Numbered from the stretch's first letter, positions 42,634 through 54,340 are shown. The stretch: DNA of 64,000 bases from Stutzerimonas stutzeri (GCF_024448985.1 NZ_JAMOII010000006.1:62001-126000); one strand, 5' to 3'. The notes: generated from the letters alone by a model not told the origin. Program-made: numbers and translations.

Positions 42634-42663
42634 GCAGGACGACTGCCTGATAGGAGATACCTG

Positions 42664-43878
42664 ATGAAGTTGCCGATTTACCTTGATTATTCCGCTACCA
42701 CACCGGTCGACCCTCGCGTTGCTGAGAAAATGGTCGAGTGCCTCACTGCTGAAGGTAACTTCGGCAACCCGGCGTCACGCTCCCATGCCTTTGGCTGGAA
42801 AGCCGAGGAGGCTGTGGAGAACGCTCGCCGCCAAGTCGCCGAGCTAGTCAATGCGGACCCTCGCGAAATCGTCTGGACCTCGGGTGCCACCGAATCTGAC
42901 AACCTAGCGATCAAAGGCGTCGCGCATTTCTATGCCTCTAAAGGCAAGCACATCATCACCAGCAAGATCGAGCACAAGGCCGTTTTGGATACGACCCGCC
43001 AGCTTGAGCGTGAAGGCTTCGAAGTGACCTACATCGAGCCAGGCGAAGACGGTGTGATCACCCCCGCAATGGTCGAGGCTGCCCTGCGTGATGACACCGT
43101 GCTGGTTTCCATCATGCACGTGAACAACGAGATCGGAACGATCAACGATATTGCTGCGATCGGTGAACTCACCCGCTCGCGCGGTGTGCTGTTCCATGTC
43201 GACGCCGCTCAGTCCACCGGCAAGGTGGAAATAGACCTGGAGAAGATGAAGGTCGACCTGATGTCCTTCTCCGCACACAAGACCTATGGCCCCAAAGGGG
43301 TCGGTGCGCTCTATGTTCGCCGCAAGCCACGTGTGCGCCTCGAAGCGCAGATGCATGGTGGTGGCCATGAGCGCGGCATGCGCTCGGGCACACTGGCAGC
43401 ACACCAGTCGGTGGGCATGGGCGAGGCGTTCCGCATTGCCAGAGAGGAAATGGCTACCGAGAACGAGCGCATCACTCAGCTGCGTGACCGCTTCTTCAAG
43501 CAGGTCGAGCACCTGGAAGAGTTGTATGTAAACGGCAGCATGACGGCGCGGGTTCCGCACAACCTGAATCTGAGTTTCAACTACGTCGAGGGCGAGTCGC
43601 TGATCATGGCGCTCAAGGATCTGGCGGTTTCCTCCGGCTCTGCCTGTACCTCTGCCTCACTGGAGCCGTCCTATGTGCTCCGCGCGCTGGGCCGCAACGA
43701 CGAACTTGCGCACAGCTCGATCCGTTTTACTTTCGGCCGCTTCACTACTGAAGAAGAAGTCGACTACGCCGCGCAGAAAGTCAGCGAGGCGGTTATCAAG
43801 TTGCGTGAGCTATCGCCCCTGTGGGACATGTTCAAAGACGGCGTCGATATCTCGAAAGTCGAGTGGGCTGCCCACTGA
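42664..43878 (+). CDS. iscS: Cysteine desulfurase IscS
   Basis: A 404-residue PLP enzyme that takes sulfur from cysteine for Fe-S clusters and tRNA thiolation. The PLP lysine is in [20 protein letters not shown] and the catalytic cysteine in [20 protein letters not shown]. The start [20 protein letters not shown] is standard. It lies 30 bp after iscR in the isc operon. Confidence 0.97.
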   Translation: MKLPIYLDYSATTPVDPRVAEKMVECLTAEGNFGNPASRSHAFGWKAEEAVENARRQVAELVNADPREIVWTSGATESDNLAIKGVAHFYASKGKHIITSKIEHKAVLDTTRQLEREGFEVTYIEPGEDGVITPAMVEAALRDDTVLVSIMHVNNEIGTINDIAAIGELTRSRGVLFHVDAAQSTGKVEIDLEKMKVDLMSFSAHKTYGPKGVGALYVRRKPRVRLEAQMHGGGHERGMRSGTLAAHQSVGMGEAFRIAREEMATENERITQLRDRFFKQVEHLEELYVNGSMTARVPHNLNLSFNYVEGESLIMALKDLAVSSGSACTSASLEPSYVLRALGRNDELAHSSIRFTFGRFTTEEEVDYAAQKVSEAVIKLRELSPLWDMFKDGVDISKVEWAAH

Positions 43879-43920
43879 TCCACCGAGCTCCGCATAGCCT
43901 GATTCAAAGAGGATTGCACC

Positions 43921-44313
43921 ATGGCATACAGTGACAAGGTCATCGACCATTACGAAAACCCTCGCAATGTCGGCAAATTCGACGCTGAGGACCCATCCAT
44001 CGGCACCGGCATGGTCGGTGCTCCGGCATGCGGCGACGTGATGCGCCTGCAGATCAAAGTCAACGAGCAGGGCGTCATCGAGGATGCCAAGTTCAAGACC
44101 TATGGCTGTGGTTCGGCCATCGCTTCCAGCTCGCTGGCTACCGAGTGGATGAAGGGCAAGACGCTGGAAGAAGCAGAAACCATCAAGAACACTCAGTTGG
44201 CCGAAGAGCTGGCGCTGCCGCCGGTGAAGATTCACTGCTCGGTACTGGCGGAAGATGCCATCAAGGCCGCCGTTCGCGACTATCGCGAGAAAAAAGGGTT
44301 GCCACAGGTCTAA
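43921..44313 (+). CDS. iscU: Fe-S cluster scaffold IscU
   Basis: A 130-residue scaffold on which new clusters are built. The three ligand cysteines are seen in [24 protein letters not shown] and [12 protein letters not shown], and the LPPVK motif recognised by HscA is present (ALPPVKIHC). It is 42 bp downstream of iscS. Confidence 0.97.
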   Translation: MAYSDKVIDHYENPRNVGKFDAEDPSIGTGMVGAPACGDVMRLQIKVNEQGVIEDAKFKTYGCGSAIASSSLATEWMKGKTLEEAETIKNTQLAEELALPPVKIHCSVLAEDAIKAAVRDYREKKGLPQV

Positions 44314-44323
44314 GGAGGTATCG

Positions 44324-44647
44324 ATGGCTATCAGCATGACAGCCGCTGCTGCCAATCACGTACGTCGCTCCCTCGAAGGGCGCGGCAAAGGGTTGGGCGT
44401 CCGATTGGGTGTGCGCACCACCGGGTGTTCCGGTCTGGCCTATGTGCTCGAGTTCGTTGACGAGGCGGCAGTAGAGGACTCGGTGTTCGACAGTCACGGC
44501 GTGAAGGTCATCATCGATCCGAAAAGTCTCGTGTACCTCGACGGCACAGAGCTCGACTTCGTTCGGGAAGGGCTGAACGAAGGCTTCAAGTTCAATAATC
44601 CCAACGTGCGCGGCGAATGCGGCTGCGGCGAGAGCTTCAACATCTGA
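44324..44647 (+). CDS. iscA: Fe-S assembly protein IscA
   Basis: A 107-residue A-type carrier. Conserved cysteines: one in [14 protein letters not shown] and the pair in [12 protein letters not shown] at the C-terminus. ATG 44324 has an ideal AAGGAGGT upstream, which settles the start against the longer frame from 44255. It passes clusters to target proteins, especially [4Fe-4S] enzymes. Confidence 0.97.
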   Translation: MAISMTAAAANHVRRSLEGRGKGLGVRLGVRTTGCSGLAYVLEFVDEAAVEDSVFDSHGVKVIIDPKSLVYLDGTELDFVREGLNEGFKFNNPNVRGECGCGESFNI

Positions 44648-44654
44648 GGACGCT

Positions 44655-45176
44655 GTGGGAACTCTCTGTCACTACGCGCTGTTCGAGTTGCAGCCGGCTT
44701 TCGATATTGATGTCGAGGCGCTCTCGTCCCGTTATCGCGAGCTTGCACGCAAGGTTCATCCGGATCGGTTCGCTGATGCTGGAGAGAAAGAGCAGCGTTA
44801 CGCCATAGAGCGCTCGGCGAATCTGAACGAGGCCTATCAGACGTTGAAAAGCCCGTCGCGCCGGGCCCGTTATCTGCTGACGCTGGAGGGGCGAGATATG
44901 CCGCTTGAGGCTACCGTCCAAGATTCCGCCTTTCTGATGCAGCAGATGCAGTGGCGAGAAGAGCTCGAAGAGTTGTATGACGATGGGGATCTCGATGGCG
45001 TCGTGTCCTTCAAGGCTCGCCTGAAAGCCGCTCAGCAGCATCTCAATGATTCGTTCGCCCACATATGGCGCGATGAATCGCAGCGCGAGGAGGCGGAACG
45101 GCTGGTGCGCCGAATGCAGTTTCTCGACAAGCTGTCGCAGGAAGTGCGCCAGTTGGAAGAGCGCCTCGACGATTAA
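44655..45176 (+). CDS. hscB: Co-chaperone HscB
   Basis: A 173-residue J-domain protein that brings IscU to HscA. The HPD motif is present ([19 protein letters not shown]), followed by [11 protein letters not shown]-like [20 protein letters not shown] and a C-terminal three-helix IscU-binding domain. The start is GTG 44655 (GAGGA upstream), giving the family's [15 protein letters not shown]-terminus, only 7 bp after iscA. Confidence 0.95.
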   Translation: MGTLCHYALFELQPAFDIDVEALSSRYRELARKVHPDRFADAGEKEQRYAIERSANLNEAYQTLKSPSRRARYLLTLEGRDMPLEATVQDSAFLMQQMQWREELEELYDDGDLDGVVSFKARLKAAQQHLNDSFAHIWRDESQREEAERLVRRMQFLDKLSQEVRQLEERLDD

Positions 45177-45217
45177 CCCCGCGTAGCGCCAGGCGCTGCG
45201 CCCGATATCAGACAGAC

Positions 45218-47080
45218 ATGGCCTTACTTCAGATAGCTGAACCCGGACAAAGCCCGCAGCCTCACCAGCGCCGCCTGGCAGTTGGCATCGATCTCGGAAC
45301 CACCAATTCTCTCGTGGCGGCCCTGCGCAGTGGCGTTACTTCGCCACTGGCCGACGCCGACGGCGAGGTGATTCTGCCTTCCGCGGTGCGTTATCACGCT
45401 GATCGCGTTGAGGTGGGGCGCGCAGCTAAGGGGGCGGCCGCCAGTGACCCGTTGAATACCATTGTGTCGGTCAAGCGTCTGTTGGGCCGCGGTATAGGCG
45501 ATGTGAAACAGCTCGGTGAGCAGTTGCCTTATCGGTTCAGCGAAGGGCAATCGCAGATGCCGTTTATCGAGACGGTTCAGGGCGCTAAGAGTCCGGTTGA
45601 GGTATCTGCCGAAATTCTTCGCGCCTTGCGCGAGCGCGCTGAAGCCGTGCTGGGTGGCGAGCTGGTTGGCGCTGTGGTCACGGTTCCGGCGTATTTCGAT
45701 GATGCGCAACGGCAAGCCACTAAAGACGCCGCGCGGCTGGCCAATCTCAATGTGCTGCGTTTACTCAACGAGCCGACCGCCGCTGCCGTTGCTTATGGTC
45801 TTGATCGCGAGGCCGAGGGCGTCGTGGCTATCTATGATCTGGGTGGCGGGACCTTCGATATCTCTATTCTGCGCCTGACGAAAGGTGTGTTCGAGGTGCT
45901 GGCGACCGGGGGTGATACCGCGCTTGGCGGTGATGACTTCGACCATGCGGTCGCCGGCTGGATTCTCGCCCAGGCGGGGGCATCCGCGGATCTAGATCCA
46001 GGCGCGCAGCGCGCATTATTAAAAGTCGCCTGTGACACCAAGGAGCGGCTCAGCGATGCCGAGTCCGTCGAGGTGCGTTATGGCGGTTGGCAGGGCGTTC
46101 TGACGCGCGCGACCTTCAACGAGCTCATCGATCCGATGATTGCTCGCAGCCTTAAGTCCTGCCGGCGCGCGTTACGGGATTCGGCTGTCGAGTTGGAAGA
46201 TGTTCATGCTGTAGTCATGGTCGGCGGCTCCACTCGGGTGCCGAGAGTCCGTGAACGGGTTGGCGAGATGTTCGGTCGAGATCCGCTGACCGATATCGAT
46301 CCCGATCAGGTCGTTGCCATCGGCGCGGCGATCCAGGCCGAAACCCTTGCAGGCAACAATCGTGATGGCGAGGAGCTTCTGCTGCTCGACGTGATCCCGT
46401 TGTCTCTGGGGCTGGAGACCATGGGTGGTCTGATGGAGAAGATTATCCCGCGCAACACCACGATCCCGGTTGCGCGTGCGCAGGAATTCACCACCTACAA
46501 GGATGGTCAGTCGGCCATGATGATTCACGTCCTGCAGGGGGAGCGCGAGCTGATCGCCGACTGCCGCTCGCTGGCTCGCTTCGAGTTGCGTGGCATACCT
46601 TCGATGGTGGCGGGCGCGGCGAAGATTCGCGTGACCTTTCAGGTCGATGCCGACGGGCTGCTCAGCGTATCGGCTCGTGAATTGGCATCCGGTGTCGAGT
46701 CGAGCATTCAGGTGAAGCCCTCGTATGGGCTGACCGATGGCGAAATCACCCGCATGCTGGAAGATTCTTTTAACAAGGCCGGCGAAGACAAGGCCGCTCG
46801 GGCGCTACGTGAACAGCTGGTCGATGCGCAGCGGCTGCTCGAGGCGGTCGACGCTGCCTTGGCTGCAGATGGCGACCGTCTGCTCAGCGATGAGGAGCGC
46901 GTCGCGATCGAATCGCAGATGCAGGCGCTGCGTGAGCTGCTTGATAGTCACGACGGCATTGCCATCGAGCGCCAAATCAAGCGCCTGAGCCAGATTACCG
47001 ATGCCTTTGCCGCGCGCAGGCTAGATTCCACCGTCAAGGCTGCACTGGCTGGACGGCGGCTTAACGATATCGAGGAATGA
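45218..47080 (+). CDS. hscA: Hsp70-type chaperone HscA
   Basis: A 620-residue specialised Hsp70 that helps cluster release from IscU. The nucleotide-binding domain has [48 protein letters not shown] and [15 protein letters not shown]. The substrate-binding domain follows from about residue 395 ([18 protein letters not shown]). It overlaps fdx by 4 bases. Confidence 0.97.
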   Translation: MALLQIAEPGQSPQPHQRRLAVGIDLGTTNSLVAALRSGVTSPLADADGEVILPSAVRYHADRVEVGRAAKGAAASDPLNTIVSVKRLLGRGIGDVKQLGEQLPYRFSEGQSQMPFIETVQGAKSPVEVSAEILRALRERAEAVLGGELVGAVVTVPAYFDDAQRQATKDAARLANLNVLRLLNEPTAAAVAYGLDREAEGVVAIYDLGGGTFDISILRLTKGVFEVLATGGDTALGGDDFDHAVAGWILAQAGASADLDPGAQRALLKVACDTKERLSDAESVEVRYGGWQGVLTRATFNELIDPMIARSLKSCRRALRDSAVELEDVHAVVMVGGSTRVPRVRERVGEMFGRDPLTDIDPDQVVAIGAAIQAETLAGNNRDGEELLLLDVIPLSLGLETMGGLMEKIIPRNTTIPVARAQEFTTYKDGQSAMMIHVLQGERELIADCRSLARFELRGIPSMVAGAAKIRVTFQVDADGLLSVSARELASGVESSIQVKPSYGLTDGEITRMLEDSFNKAGEDKAARALREQLVDAQRLLEAVDAALAADGDRLLSDEERVAIESQMQALRELLDSHDGIAIERQIKRLSQITDAFAARRLDSTVKAALAGRRLNDIEE

Positions 47081-47424
47081 CCCAGATGCCGCAGATTGTT
47101 TTCCTGCCCCATGCCGATCATTGTCCGGAAGGGGCTGTGGTGGATGCGCAGCCCGGTGAAACGGTGCTCGATGCCGCGCTGCGAAACGGTATCGATATTG
47201 AGCATGCCTGTGAAAAATCCTGTGCATGTACCACCTGCCACGTTGTGATCCGTGAAGGATTTGCCTCTCTGGAAGCTTCCGATGAGCTGGAAGACGACAT
47301 GCTGGACAAGGCCTGGGGACTCGAGCCCAACTCTCGGCTGTCCTGTCAGGCCGCCGTTGCGGATGCCGATCTGGTGGTCGAGATTCCGAAGTACACCATC
47401 AATCAAGTTTCCGAAGGCCATTGA
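47077..47424 (+). CDS. fdx: Isc-type [2Fe-2S] ferredoxin
   Basis: A 115-residue adrenodoxin-like ferredoxin supplying electrons for cluster assembly. The cluster ligands are in [20 protein letters not shown] and [11 protein letters not shown] 47077 overlaps the hscA stop; ATG 47086 ([10 protein letters not shown]) is an alternative matching many homologues. The length is normal. Confidence 0.95.
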   Translation: MTQMPQIVFLPHADHCPEGAVVDAQPGETVLDAALRNGIDIEHACEKSCACTTCHVVIREGFASLEASDELEDDMLDKAWGLEPNSRLSCQAAVADADLVVEIPKYTINQVSEGH

Positions 47425-47438
47425 AGGCGAGGTGAACC

Positions 47439-47636
47439 ATGGCGCTTAAATGGGCCGATGTGCTGGACATCGCAATCGAACTGGCCGAATGCAAACCGGA
47501 TGTGGATCCTCGCTATGTGAATTTCGTCGAGCTGCATCGTTGGGTGGTTGAGCTGCCGGATTTCTCGGACGATCCGAATCGCGGTGGCGAGAAGGTGCTC
47601 GAAGCCATACAGGCTGCCTGGATCGAAGAAATCTAG
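47439..47636 (+). CDS. iscX: IscX (Fe-S cluster assembly accessory protein)
   Basis: A 65-residue acidic protein that binds IscS and iron and slows or tunes cluster assembly. Family sequence WADVLDIAIELAECKPDVDP, then YVNFVELHRWVVELPDFSDD is clear. It ends the isc operon; 14 bp separate it from fdx. Confidence 0.95.
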   Translation: MALKWADVLDIAIELAECKPDVDPRYVNFVELHRWVVELPDFSDDPNRGGEKVLEAIQAAWIEEI

Positions 47637-47665
47637 ATCAGCAGCAGTTGCAAGCTTTTGGGTAA

Positions 47666-47717
47666 GGTAGGCTCCAGCCACACCGACAGGGCTCTGGTGG
47701 GCTGAAGCCCAACCTAC
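47666..47717. repeat. REP-like inverted repeat after the isc operon
   Basis: GGTGGGCTGAAGCCCAACCT with AC at 47696-47717 is a palindrome-containing repeat of the kind GTAGGTTGGGCTTCAGCCCACC. A degenerate inverted partner (GTAGGCTCCAGCCACACC) starts at 47667. The pair lies in the isc-ndk gap and may end or stabilise the isc transcript. Confidence 0.55.
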
Positions 47718-47810
47718 GGTGCTTGAGGCGTCCGTTTGGCATTCAAGCTTCCAGCGCTGTTATCGTCTTCCGCTCCTCCAGCGCTCTTATATTTTCCTTC
47801 CCGACCCGCG

Positions 47811-47816
47811 TATAAT
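47811..47816 (+). promoter_or_regulatory. Likely -10 box of the ndk promoter
   Basis: A perfect TATAAT lies 50 bp before ndk, inside a short palindrome (CCCGCGTATAATTCGCGGG). The -35 region 17 bp upstream is poor (TATATT). Confidence 0.5.
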
Positions 47817-47865
47817 TCGCGGGTTTACTCGTTTGCTTTAACCTGTCGATTTCTGGAGTTTTCAA

Positions 47866-48297
47866 ATGGCCCTGCAACGCACTTTTTCCATCATCAAGCC
47901 TGACGCTGTCGCCAAGAACGTAATCGGTGAAATCACCTCCCGTTTTGAGAAGGCTGGTCTGCGCGTCGTCGCTTCGAAGATGGTCCAACTGTCCGAGCGT
48001 GAAGCTGGCGGTTTCTATGCCGAGCACAGCGAGCGTGGCTTCTTCAAGGATTTGGTTGCTTTCATGGTTTCCGGCCCTGTCATCGTTCAGGTGCTGGAAG
48101 GTGAAGACGCCATCGCCAAGAACCGTGAGCTGATGGGTGCCACCAACCCGAAGGAAGCCGCTCCGGGCACTATCCGCGCAGATTTCGCTGTCTCCATCGA
48201 CGAGAACGCCGTTCACGGTTCTGACTCCGAAGCGTCCGCTGCTCGCGAAATCGCCTATTTCTTCTCCGCCACCGAAGTGTGTGCCCGCATTCGCTGA
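47866..48297 (+). CDS. ndk: Nucleoside diphosphate kinase
   Basis: A 143-residue enzyme passing the gamma-phosphate of ATP to nucleoside diphosphates through a phosphohistidine. The start [20 protein letters not shown] and the active-site block [20 protein letters not shown] with the catalytic histidine are standard. GGAG lies upstream of ATG 47866. Confidence 0.97.
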   Translation: MALQRTFSIIKPDAVAKNVIGEITSRFEKAGLRVVASKMVQLSEREAGGFYAEHSERGFFKDLVAFMVSGPVIVQVLEGEDAIAKNRELMGATNPKEAAPGTIRADFAVSIDENAVHGSDSEASAAREIAYFFSATEVCARIR

Positions 48298-48317
48298 TCA
48301 GGCGAAGGTGAATTCAA

Positions 48318-49466
48318 ATGACTGTTACGACCGGTAAAGTAAACCTGCTGGGGCTGACCCAGCCTCAGTTGGAAAGCTTCTTCGATTCAATTGGGGAGAA
48401 GCGCTTCCGTGCCGGTCAGGTCATGAAGTGGATTCACCACTTTGGCGTCGATGATTTCGACGCCATGAGCAATATCGGCAAGGCCCTGCGCGAAAAGCTC
48501 AAGGCCTCTGCCGAGATACGCGGCCCGGAAATCGTCAGCGAGGACATTTCCAGCGATGGCACCCGCAAGTGGGTGGTTCGCGTCGCCTCGGGCAGTTGTG
48601 TCGAAACCGTATACATTCCGCAGAACGGGCGGGGCACGCTGTGCGTCTCTTCGCAGGCTGGCTGCGCGCTGGACTGCAGTTTCTGCTCTACCGGCAAACA
48701 AGGTTTCAACAGCAACCTCACGGCCGCCGAGGTGATCGGTCAGGTGTGGATTGCTAACAAGTCGTTCGGCACCATACCGGCGAAAGTCGATCGCGCCATC
48801 ACTAACGTGGTGATGATGGGCATGGGCGAGCCTTTGCTGAACTTCGACAACGTCGTCGCCGCCATGCAGATCATGATGGATGATCTGGGATATGGCATTT
48901 CCAAGCGCAAGGTGACGCTCTCGACATCTGGTGTCGTACCGATGATCGATGAACTCTCCAAAGTCATCGACGTGTCGCTGGCGCTGTCGCTGCATGCGCC
49001 GAACGATGCGCTGCGTGACCAGTTGGTGCCTATCAACAAGAAGTACCCATTGGAGATGCTGCTTGCTGCTTGCCAGCGCTATATCTCGAATCTGGGTGAG
49101 AAGCGCGTGCTCACCATCGAGTACACGCTTTTGCAAGGTGTCAACGATCAGCCCGAGCATGCCGAGCAAATGATCGCGTTGCTGGCGAAAATCCCCTGCA
49201 AGATCAATTTGATCCCTTTCAACCCCTTCCCGCATTCCGGATATGAGAGGCCGAGCAACAACGCCATCCGCCGTTTCCAGGACATCCTGCATAAAGCTGG
49301 GCACAATGTAACGGTGCGTACCACTCGCGGCGAAGATATCGATGCAGCCTGCGGCCAGCTGGTGGGTCAGGTGATGGATCGGACGCGTCGTAGCGAGCGC
49401 TATATCGCGGTGCGCGAGTTGCAATCCGAGCCAGTGACGGCGTCCGTTGCTTCCAACCGTTCCTGA
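48318..49466 (+). CDS. rlmN: Dual-specificity RNA methyltransferase RlmN
   Basis: A 382-residue radical-SAM enzyme that makes m2A2503 in 23S rRNA and m2A37 in some tRNAs. The cluster motif CX3CX2C is CALDCSFC, and the methyl-carrying cysteine lies near the C-terminus in [12 protein letters not shown]. The N-terminal helical domain ([20 protein letters not shown]) is complete. It heads a conserved run of genes to bamB. Confidence 0.97.
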   Translation: MTVTTGKVNLLGLTQPQLESFFDSIGEKRFRAGQVMKWIHHFGVDDFDAMSNIGKALREKLKASAEIRGPEIVSEDISSDGTRKWVVRVASGSCVETVYIPQNGRGTLCVSSQAGCALDCSFCSTGKQGFNSNLTAAEVIGQVWIANKSFGTIPAKVDRAITNVVMMGMGEPLLNFDNVVAAMQIMMDDLGYGISKRKVTLSTSGVVPMIDELSKVIDVSLALSLHAPNDALRDQLVPINKKYPLEMLLAACQRYISNLGEKRVLTIEYTLLQGVNDQPEHAEQMIALLAKIPCKINLIPFNPFPHSGYERPSNNAIRRFQDILHKAGHNVTVRTTRGEDIDAACGQLVGQVMDRTRRSERYIAVRELQSEPVTASVASNRS

Positions 49467-49482
49467 GGAGGGGATATTGCTG

Positions 49483-50241
49483 ATGACCGTGCGCGTTGCG
49501 CTGCTGTTTGTCTTTGCCGGCTTCATGGCTGGCTGTGTATCTTCCGGGACGGGTAATCCGTTGCAAACCTCTGAAGGGCGCAACGAAGCGCGAGATGCCT
49601 ATATTCAGCTTGGCATCGGCTATTTGCAGCAAGGTGAAGGCTCGCGTGCCAAGACGCCGCTGCGTAAGGCGCTCGAGCTGGATCCAGGTAGTGCGGACGC
49701 CCATGCGGCGCTGGCTCTCGTATTTCAGAACGAGATGGAATACCAGTTGGCCGACGAGCATTACCGTAAGGCACTATCCAGCCGCAACGATGCACGTATC
49801 CTGAACAACTACGGCAGTTTCCTGTTCGAGCAGAAGCGTTATCAAGAAGCCATGGAGCGTTTTGCGAAAGCGTCCGAGGATAACCTCTACCCCGAGCGCT
49901 CGCATGTCTTCCAGAACATGGGCATGACTGCGCTGAAGCTCGGCCAGCGCGAGCAGGCCGAAGCCTATTTCACCCGCGCTCTTCGCCTCGACAGCCGTCA
50001 GCCACGGGCTCTTCTCGAACTTGCACTATTGGCCTACGAGGCCCAGCAGTACGTGCCGGCAAAACGTTATTACGACGGATTCAGTAGTCTTTCCGAGCAA
50101 AACGCCCGCAGTTTGCTGCTGGGTATTCGTCTGGCAAGGATTCATCAGGACCGGGATCAGGCAGCAAGCCTCGGCCTGCAACTCAAGCGCCTGTACCCAG
50201 GTACGCCTGAATATCAACAGTTTCTTTCGGAGCAACGATGA
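49483..50241 (+). CDS. pilF: Type IV pilus biogenesis lipoprotein PilF (PilW)
   Basis: A 252-residue TPR protein needed for outer-membrane assembly of the PilQ secretin. The lipobox FMAGC ends at Cys18. About six TPR units follow (ARDAYIQLGIGYLQQGEGS; LNNYGSFLFEQKRYQEAMER; FQNMGMTALKLGQREQAEAY). ATG 49483 gives the P. aeruginosa length; a TTG two codons earlier is better spaced from GGAGGGG. It overlaps rodZ by 4 bases. Confidence 0.93.
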   Translation: MTVRVALLFVFAGFMAGCVSSGTGNPLQTSEGRNEARDAYIQLGIGYLQQGEGSRAKTPLRKALELDPGSADAHAALALVFQNEMEYQLADEHYRKALSSRNDARILNNYGSFLFEQKRYQEAMERFAKASEDNLYPERSHVFQNMGMTALKLGQREQAEAYFTRALRLDSRQPRALLELALLAYEAQQYVPAKRYYDGFSSLSEQNARSLLLGIRLARIHQDRDQAASLGLQLKRLYPGTPEYQQFLSEQR

Positions 50242-51242
50242 TAGCGCCACATTCAGAAGCCGCTGCCCCGACACTGGCCAACCCAGGCGAGACGCTCCGC
50301 GCCGCGCGGGAAAGCAAGGACTGGTCGCTTTCTTCGGTGGCGAAGCAGCTCAATCTGTCGGAGCGCTCGCTCATCCAGATCGAGGCCGGTGATTTCAGTC
50401 AGCTGCCTGGCCATACTTTTGCGCGCGGCTACGTTCGGGCATATGCCAAGCTCCTGGGGCTGGATCAGGCTCTGTTAGTGCAGCAGTTCGATCAGCATAC
50501 TGGTACGGATGCGAGTGGTAGCAGCGTCAACAGCCTGGGTCACATTGATCAGCCCGTGCGCTTGTCGCGCAGCATGGTGCGCTTCTTCACGTTTCTTCTG
50601 ACGCTTGTAATTGGCGCCGGCGCTTTTTTCTGGTGGCAGGACCGATCGGCTCGTAACGAGTCCGGCCCATCGGTCACGGCACTGGAGCGGATCGAGGTCG
50701 AGGCGGCCGACGGTACCACTGAGATTCATTTGCTGGATCGAGCCGAGGATCCGGTTGAGCTTGCTATCGACGAGCCGACCGATTCAGTGCCGCCTACGGT
50801 GAGTGACCAAGGGCAAAGCTCTGAAACTGTAACCCTCGCGTCGGACCAGCAGCCGGCAGCCGAGATGCCTGCCGAGATGCCTATTGAAGCACCTGCGGAG
50901 CAGGGCGAGCCTGTTTCTTCCGCTGAAGTATCCGCGGCGCCTGCCCAATCAGCCGATGTTGCAGTGGCTCCAGTGGCCGAAGCGGAGTCGATCGTGCCGG
51001 GAGAAGGCCGCCTGACGCTTGAGTACACCGCTGACTGCTGGACCCGAGTAACCGATGCGAACGGCAAGGTACTTTACAGCGGGTTGGAAAAGGCTGGCAG
51101 CAGTCGCACTTTGGTTGGCGAGACCCCGCTGGACCTGCACCTGGGCTTTGCCTCCGGTGTGCAAGTCAGCTTCAACGGGGAAGCCGTCAATCTTTCTGGC
51201 AAAACGCGTGGCGAGACCGCGCGCCTCAAGCTCGGACCGTAA
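50238..51242 (+). CDS. rodZ: Cytoskeletal protein RodZ
   Basis: A 334-residue bitopic membrane protein linking MreB to the cell-wall machinery. Residues 15-85 form a helix-turn-helix domain ([20 protein letters not shown]); a membrane span is near 115-133 ([18 protein letters not shown]); a Pro/Ala/Glu-rich linker covers about 180-250; a beta-rich DUF4115 domain closes the protein ([19 protein letters not shown]). It shapes rod morphology. Confidence 0.93.
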   Translation: MIAPHSEAAAPTLANPGETLRAARESKDWSLSSVAKQLNLSERSLIQIEAGDFSQLPGHTFARGYVRAYAKLLGLDQALLVQQFDQHTGTDASGSSVNSLGHIDQPVRLSRSMVRFFTFLLTLVIGAGAFFWWQDRSARNESGPSVTALERIEVEAADGTTEIHLLDRAEDPVELAIDEPTDSVPPTVSDQGQSSETVTLASDQQPAAEMPAEMPIEAPAEQGEPVSSAEVSAAPAQSADVAVAPVAEAESIVPGEGRLTLEYTADCWTRVTDANGKVLYSGLEKAGSSRTLVGETPLDLHLGFASGVQVSFNGEAVNLSGKTRGETARLKLGP

Positions 51243-51244
51243 TT

Positions 51245-52357
51245 ATGCACAGTGAATCCCCCATCAAGCGCCGCCACACCCGAAAGATTTGGGTTGGCGG
51301 CGTACCGGTCGGTGGCGACGCGCCTATCGCCGTGCAGAGTATGACCAATACCGAAACCTGCGACGTCGACGCGACTGTCGCACAGATCCAGCGGCTGCAG
51401 GATGCGGGTGCGGACATCGTTCGGGTCTCCGTGCCCTCGATGGATGCGGCTGAGGCGTTCGGCAAGATCAAGCAGCGCGTCGGTTTGCCGCTGGTGGCAG
51501 ACATCCATTTCGACTATCAGATTGCCCTGCGGGTCGCTGAGCTTGGCGTCGACTGCCTGCGCATCAACCCCGGCAACATCGGTCGGGAAGATCGTGTGCG
51601 GGCCGTGGTCGAAGCCGCACGCGACCGCGGAATCCCGATCCGCATTGGCGTTAATGCCGGGTCGCTGGAAAAAGACCTGCAGAAAAAATACGGCGAGCCG
51701 ACACCCGAGGCATTGGTGGAATCGGCTTTGCGCCATGTCGAGCATCTCGACCGGCTGAACTTCCCAGACTTCAAGGTCAGCGTAAAGGCTTCCGATGTGT
51801 TCATGGCCGTTGCCGCGTACCGGCTGCTGGCAGACAAGATCGAGCAGCCGTTGCACCTGGGCATCACTGAAGCAGGTGGCTTGCGCTCCGGGACGGTGAA
51901 GTCTGCGGTAGGGCTGGGCATGCTGCTGGCCGAAGGCATCGGCGACACCATCCGTATTTCGCTTGCGGCCGACCCGGTGGAAGAAATCAAGGTCGGTTTC
52001 GATATCCTCAAATCGCTGCGTCTGCGTTCGCGTGGCATCAACTTCATCGCCTGCCCGAGCTGCTCGCGGCAGAACTTCGATGTGGTCAAGACCATGAACG
52101 AACTCGAAGGGCGGTTGGACGATTTGCTGGTGCCGATGGACGTGGCGGTGATTGGTTGCGTCGTGAACGGTCCCGGAGAAGCCAAGGAAGCGCATATCGG
52201 TCTGACCGGCGGCACGCCCAACAACCTCATCTATATCGACGGCAAGCCGGCGCAGAAGCTGAACAACGAAAATCTGGTCGACGAGTTGGAACAGCTGATT
52301 CGTCGCAAGGCCAGCGAGAAGGCCGAGGCCGACGCCGCTCTGATTGTGCGTGGCTGA
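51245..52357 (+). CDS. ispG: 4-hydroxy-3-methylbut-2-enyl diphosphate synthase IspG (GcpE)
   Basis: A 370-residue [4Fe-4S] enzyme of the MEP isoprenoid pathway. The TIM-barrel part begins [20 protein letters not shown]; the cluster cysteines lie in [11 protein letters not shown] and [20 protein letters not shown]. It starts 2 bp after rodZ. It depends on the Isc machinery encoded nearby. Confidence 0.97.
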   Translation: MHSESPIKRRHTRKIWVGGVPVGGDAPIAVQSMTNTETCDVDATVAQIQRLQDAGADIVRVSVPSMDAAEAFGKIKQRVGLPLVADIHFDYQIALRVAELGVDCLRINPGNIGREDRVRAVVEAARDRGIPIRIGVNAGSLEKDLQKKYGEPTPEALVESALRHVEHLDRLNFPDFKVSVKASDVFMAVAAYRLLADKIEQPLHLGITEAGGLRSGTVKSAVGLGMLLAEGIGDTIRISLAADPVEEIKVGFDILKSLRLRSRGINFIACPSCSRQNFDVVKTMNELEGRLDDLLVPMDVAVIGCVVNGPGEAKEAHIGLTGGTPNNLIYIDGKPAQKLNNENLVDELEQLIRRKASEKAEADAALIVRG

Positions 52358-52370
52358 TTAAGGAACCGAA

Positions 52371-53654
52371 TTGAGCAAGTCCCTGCAAGCCATTCGTGGC
52401 ATGAACGATATTCTGCCGGCGCAGACGCCGGTGTGGCGCTATCTGGAATCGACCTTTGCGCGTCTGCTCGACAGCTATGGTTACAGCGAGATCCGCCTGC
52501 CCATCCTCGAGTTCACCGACCTGTTCGCCCGCGGCATCGGCGAGGGAACCGATGTGGTCGATAAGGAGATGTACACCTTCCTCGATCGTAACGAAGAGTC
52601 GCTGACCCTGCGCCCCGAGGGCACGGCCGGCTGCGTCCGCGCCGTGCTCGAACATGGCATGACCGGTGGCGGTCAGGTACAGAAACTCTGGTATGCCGGT
52701 CCGATGTTCCGTTATGAGAAGCCGCAGAAGGGCCGCTATCGTCAGTTCCACCAGATTGGCGTGGAGGTGTTCAATCAGCCCGGCCCCGACGTCGATGCCG
52801 AATTGATCGTACTCACGGCCCGACTGTGGAAGAAGCTCGGCATGTCCGATGCGGTCACGCTGCAGCTGAACAGCCTGGGCTCCAGCGAGGCGCGCGCAAC
52901 CTATCGAGATGCCCTTGTCGCTTATCTGCAGCAGCATTTCGAACAGCTAGACGAAGACAGCCAGCGCCGTTTGACCAGTAATCCCTTGCGCATTCTGGAT
53001 AGCAAGAACGCTCAGACTCAGGCTTTGCTGGCTGATGCGCCGACATTGCATGACTACCTGGACGACGAGTCGCGTATTCATTTCGAAGGGCTCAAGGCCC
53101 GCCTCGAAGCGGCAGGAATCGCCTATGAGATCAATCCGAAGCTTGTCCGTGGCCTGGATTACTACGGCCGCACCGTATTCGAGTGGGTGACCGATAAACT
53201 GGGGTCGCAAGGCACGGTGTGTGCGGGTGGCCGCTACGACGGCCTGGTCAGCCAGTTTGGCGGTAAGCCAACGCCGGGCGTGGGCTTTGCAATGGGTATC
53301 GAGCGCCTGGTGCTGCTGCTGGAAACGCTTGAGCTGGTCCCGGAAGAGCTCAACCAGCCGGCGCACGCATTCATCTGTGCGTTCGGCGGGCCGGCGGAGC
53401 TTGCGGCACTGGCCCTGGCCGAACGCCTTCGTGACGCTTTGCCTGGTCTTCGTCTGCTGGTCAACGCCGGCGGCGGCAGCTTCAAAAGTCAGTTCAAGAA
53501 GGCTGACAAGAGCGGGGCACGTTTCGCGCTGATTCTGGGTGACGACGAACTGGCCGCGCGCGTGGTAGGTTGCAAGCCGCTGCGCGACGACAGCGAACAA
53601 CAAAGCATTGCCTGGGATGCTCTACCCGAGCGTCTGGCTGCCTGTCTCGATTGA
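52371..53654 (+). CDS. hisS: Histidyl-tRNA synthetase
   Basis: A 427-residue class II synthetase. Motif 2 is in [18 protein letters not shown] and [20 protein letters not shown]; histidine-specific blocks are [18 protein letters not shown] and [13 protein letters not shown]. The C-terminal anticodon-binding domain is complete. The start is TTG 52371 with AAGGAA 5 bases upstream, giving the family's [16 protein letters not shown]. Confidence 0.97.
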   Translation: MSKSLQAIRGMNDILPAQTPVWRYLESTFARLLDSYGYSEIRLPILEFTDLFARGIGEGTDVVDKEMYTFLDRNEESLTLRPEGTAGCVRAVLEHGMTGGGQVQKLWYAGPMFRYEKPQKGRYRQFHQIGVEVFNQPGPDVDAELIVLTARLWKKLGMSDAVTLQLNSLGSSEARATYRDALVAYLQQHFEQLDEDSQRRLTSNPLRILDSKNAQTQALLADAPTLHDYLDDESRIHFEGLKARLEAAGIAYEINPKLVRGLDYYGRTVFEWVTDKLGSQGTVCAGGRYDGLVSQFGGKPTPGVGFAMGIERLVLLLETLELVPEELNQPAHAFICAFGGPAELAALALAERLRDALPGLRLLVNAGGGSFKSQFKKADKSGARFALILGDDELAARVVGCKPLRDDSEQQSIAWDALPERLAACLD

Positions 53655-53694
53655 TCGGACAGGTCTGAATTCAGCGATTGAAAGGAGTGACGGT

Positions 53695-54336
53695 GTGACC
53701 TCGGGTACCGAAGAAGAACAGCTGGCGCAGATCAAGGACTGGTGGCAGCGTAACGGCAAGCCTTTGCTGTTGGGGGGCATACTCGCGCTGGTGCTGGTGT
53801 TTGGTTGGCAGTTCTGGCAAAAGCATCAACTCAATCAGGCACATAACGCCTCGGCCGTCTATCAACAGTTGCTCAATGCCGCGCTGAATGAGGGTGCGGT
53901 GGATAACGCCGAAGTGTCGCGCCTGGGCAATCTGCTGCAGAAAGAATTTGCCGGCACGCAGTACGCGCAGTACGGCAGCCTCTTCGTAGCCAAAGTGGCG
54001 GTGGAGTCCGGCCGTCTCGATGAAGCCGCAACAGAGTTGCGGAGCGTGCTGGACAAGCCCGCTGACAAGACGCTCGAAGAACTGGCCCGCCAGCGCCTCG
54101 CTCGCATTCTGGCCGCGCAGGATAAGGCTGAAGAGGGACTCGCATTGCTGCAAGGTGAGGCTCTCGAAGCATTCGCTGCCAGTCGTGAAGAGTTGCGAGG
54201 CGATCTGCTGGTCAGGCTGGGGCGGTATGACGAAGCCCACGCTGCCTATACCAAGGCCAAAGAAGTGCTGTCACAAGACGCCGCAATCGGCGGTCTGCAG
54301 CTGAAACTGGACGACCTGGCTCGTGGAGAGGCATGA
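53695..54336 (+). CDS. YfgM-type tetratricopeptide membrane protein
   Basis: A 213-residue protein with a short cytosolic N-terminus (EEEQLAQIKDWWQRNGKPLL), one membrane span (GGILALVLVFGWQFWQK) and a periplasmic TPR domain. E. coli YfgM contacts SecYEG and PpiD and helps periplasmic chaperoning. The start is GTG 53695, with AAGGAG 10 bases upstream. It lies between hisS and bamB as in many gammaproteobacteria. Confidence 0.9.
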   Translation: MTSGTEEEQLAQIKDWWQRNGKPLLLGGILALVLVFGWQFWQKHQLNQAHNASAVYQQLLNAALNEGAVDNAEVSRLGNLLQKEFAGTQYAQYGSLFVAKVAVESGRLDEAATELRSVLDKPADKTLEELARQRLARILAAQDKAEEGLALLQGEALEAFAASREELRGDLLVRLGRYDEAHAAYTKAKEVLSQDAAIGGLQLKLDDLARGEA

Positions 54337-54340
54337 ATTG

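Noticed and set aside
48387-49583. 398-codon minus-strand ORF over rlmN
   Set aside because: Antisense to a gene with an intact radical-SAM motif; no family resemblance.
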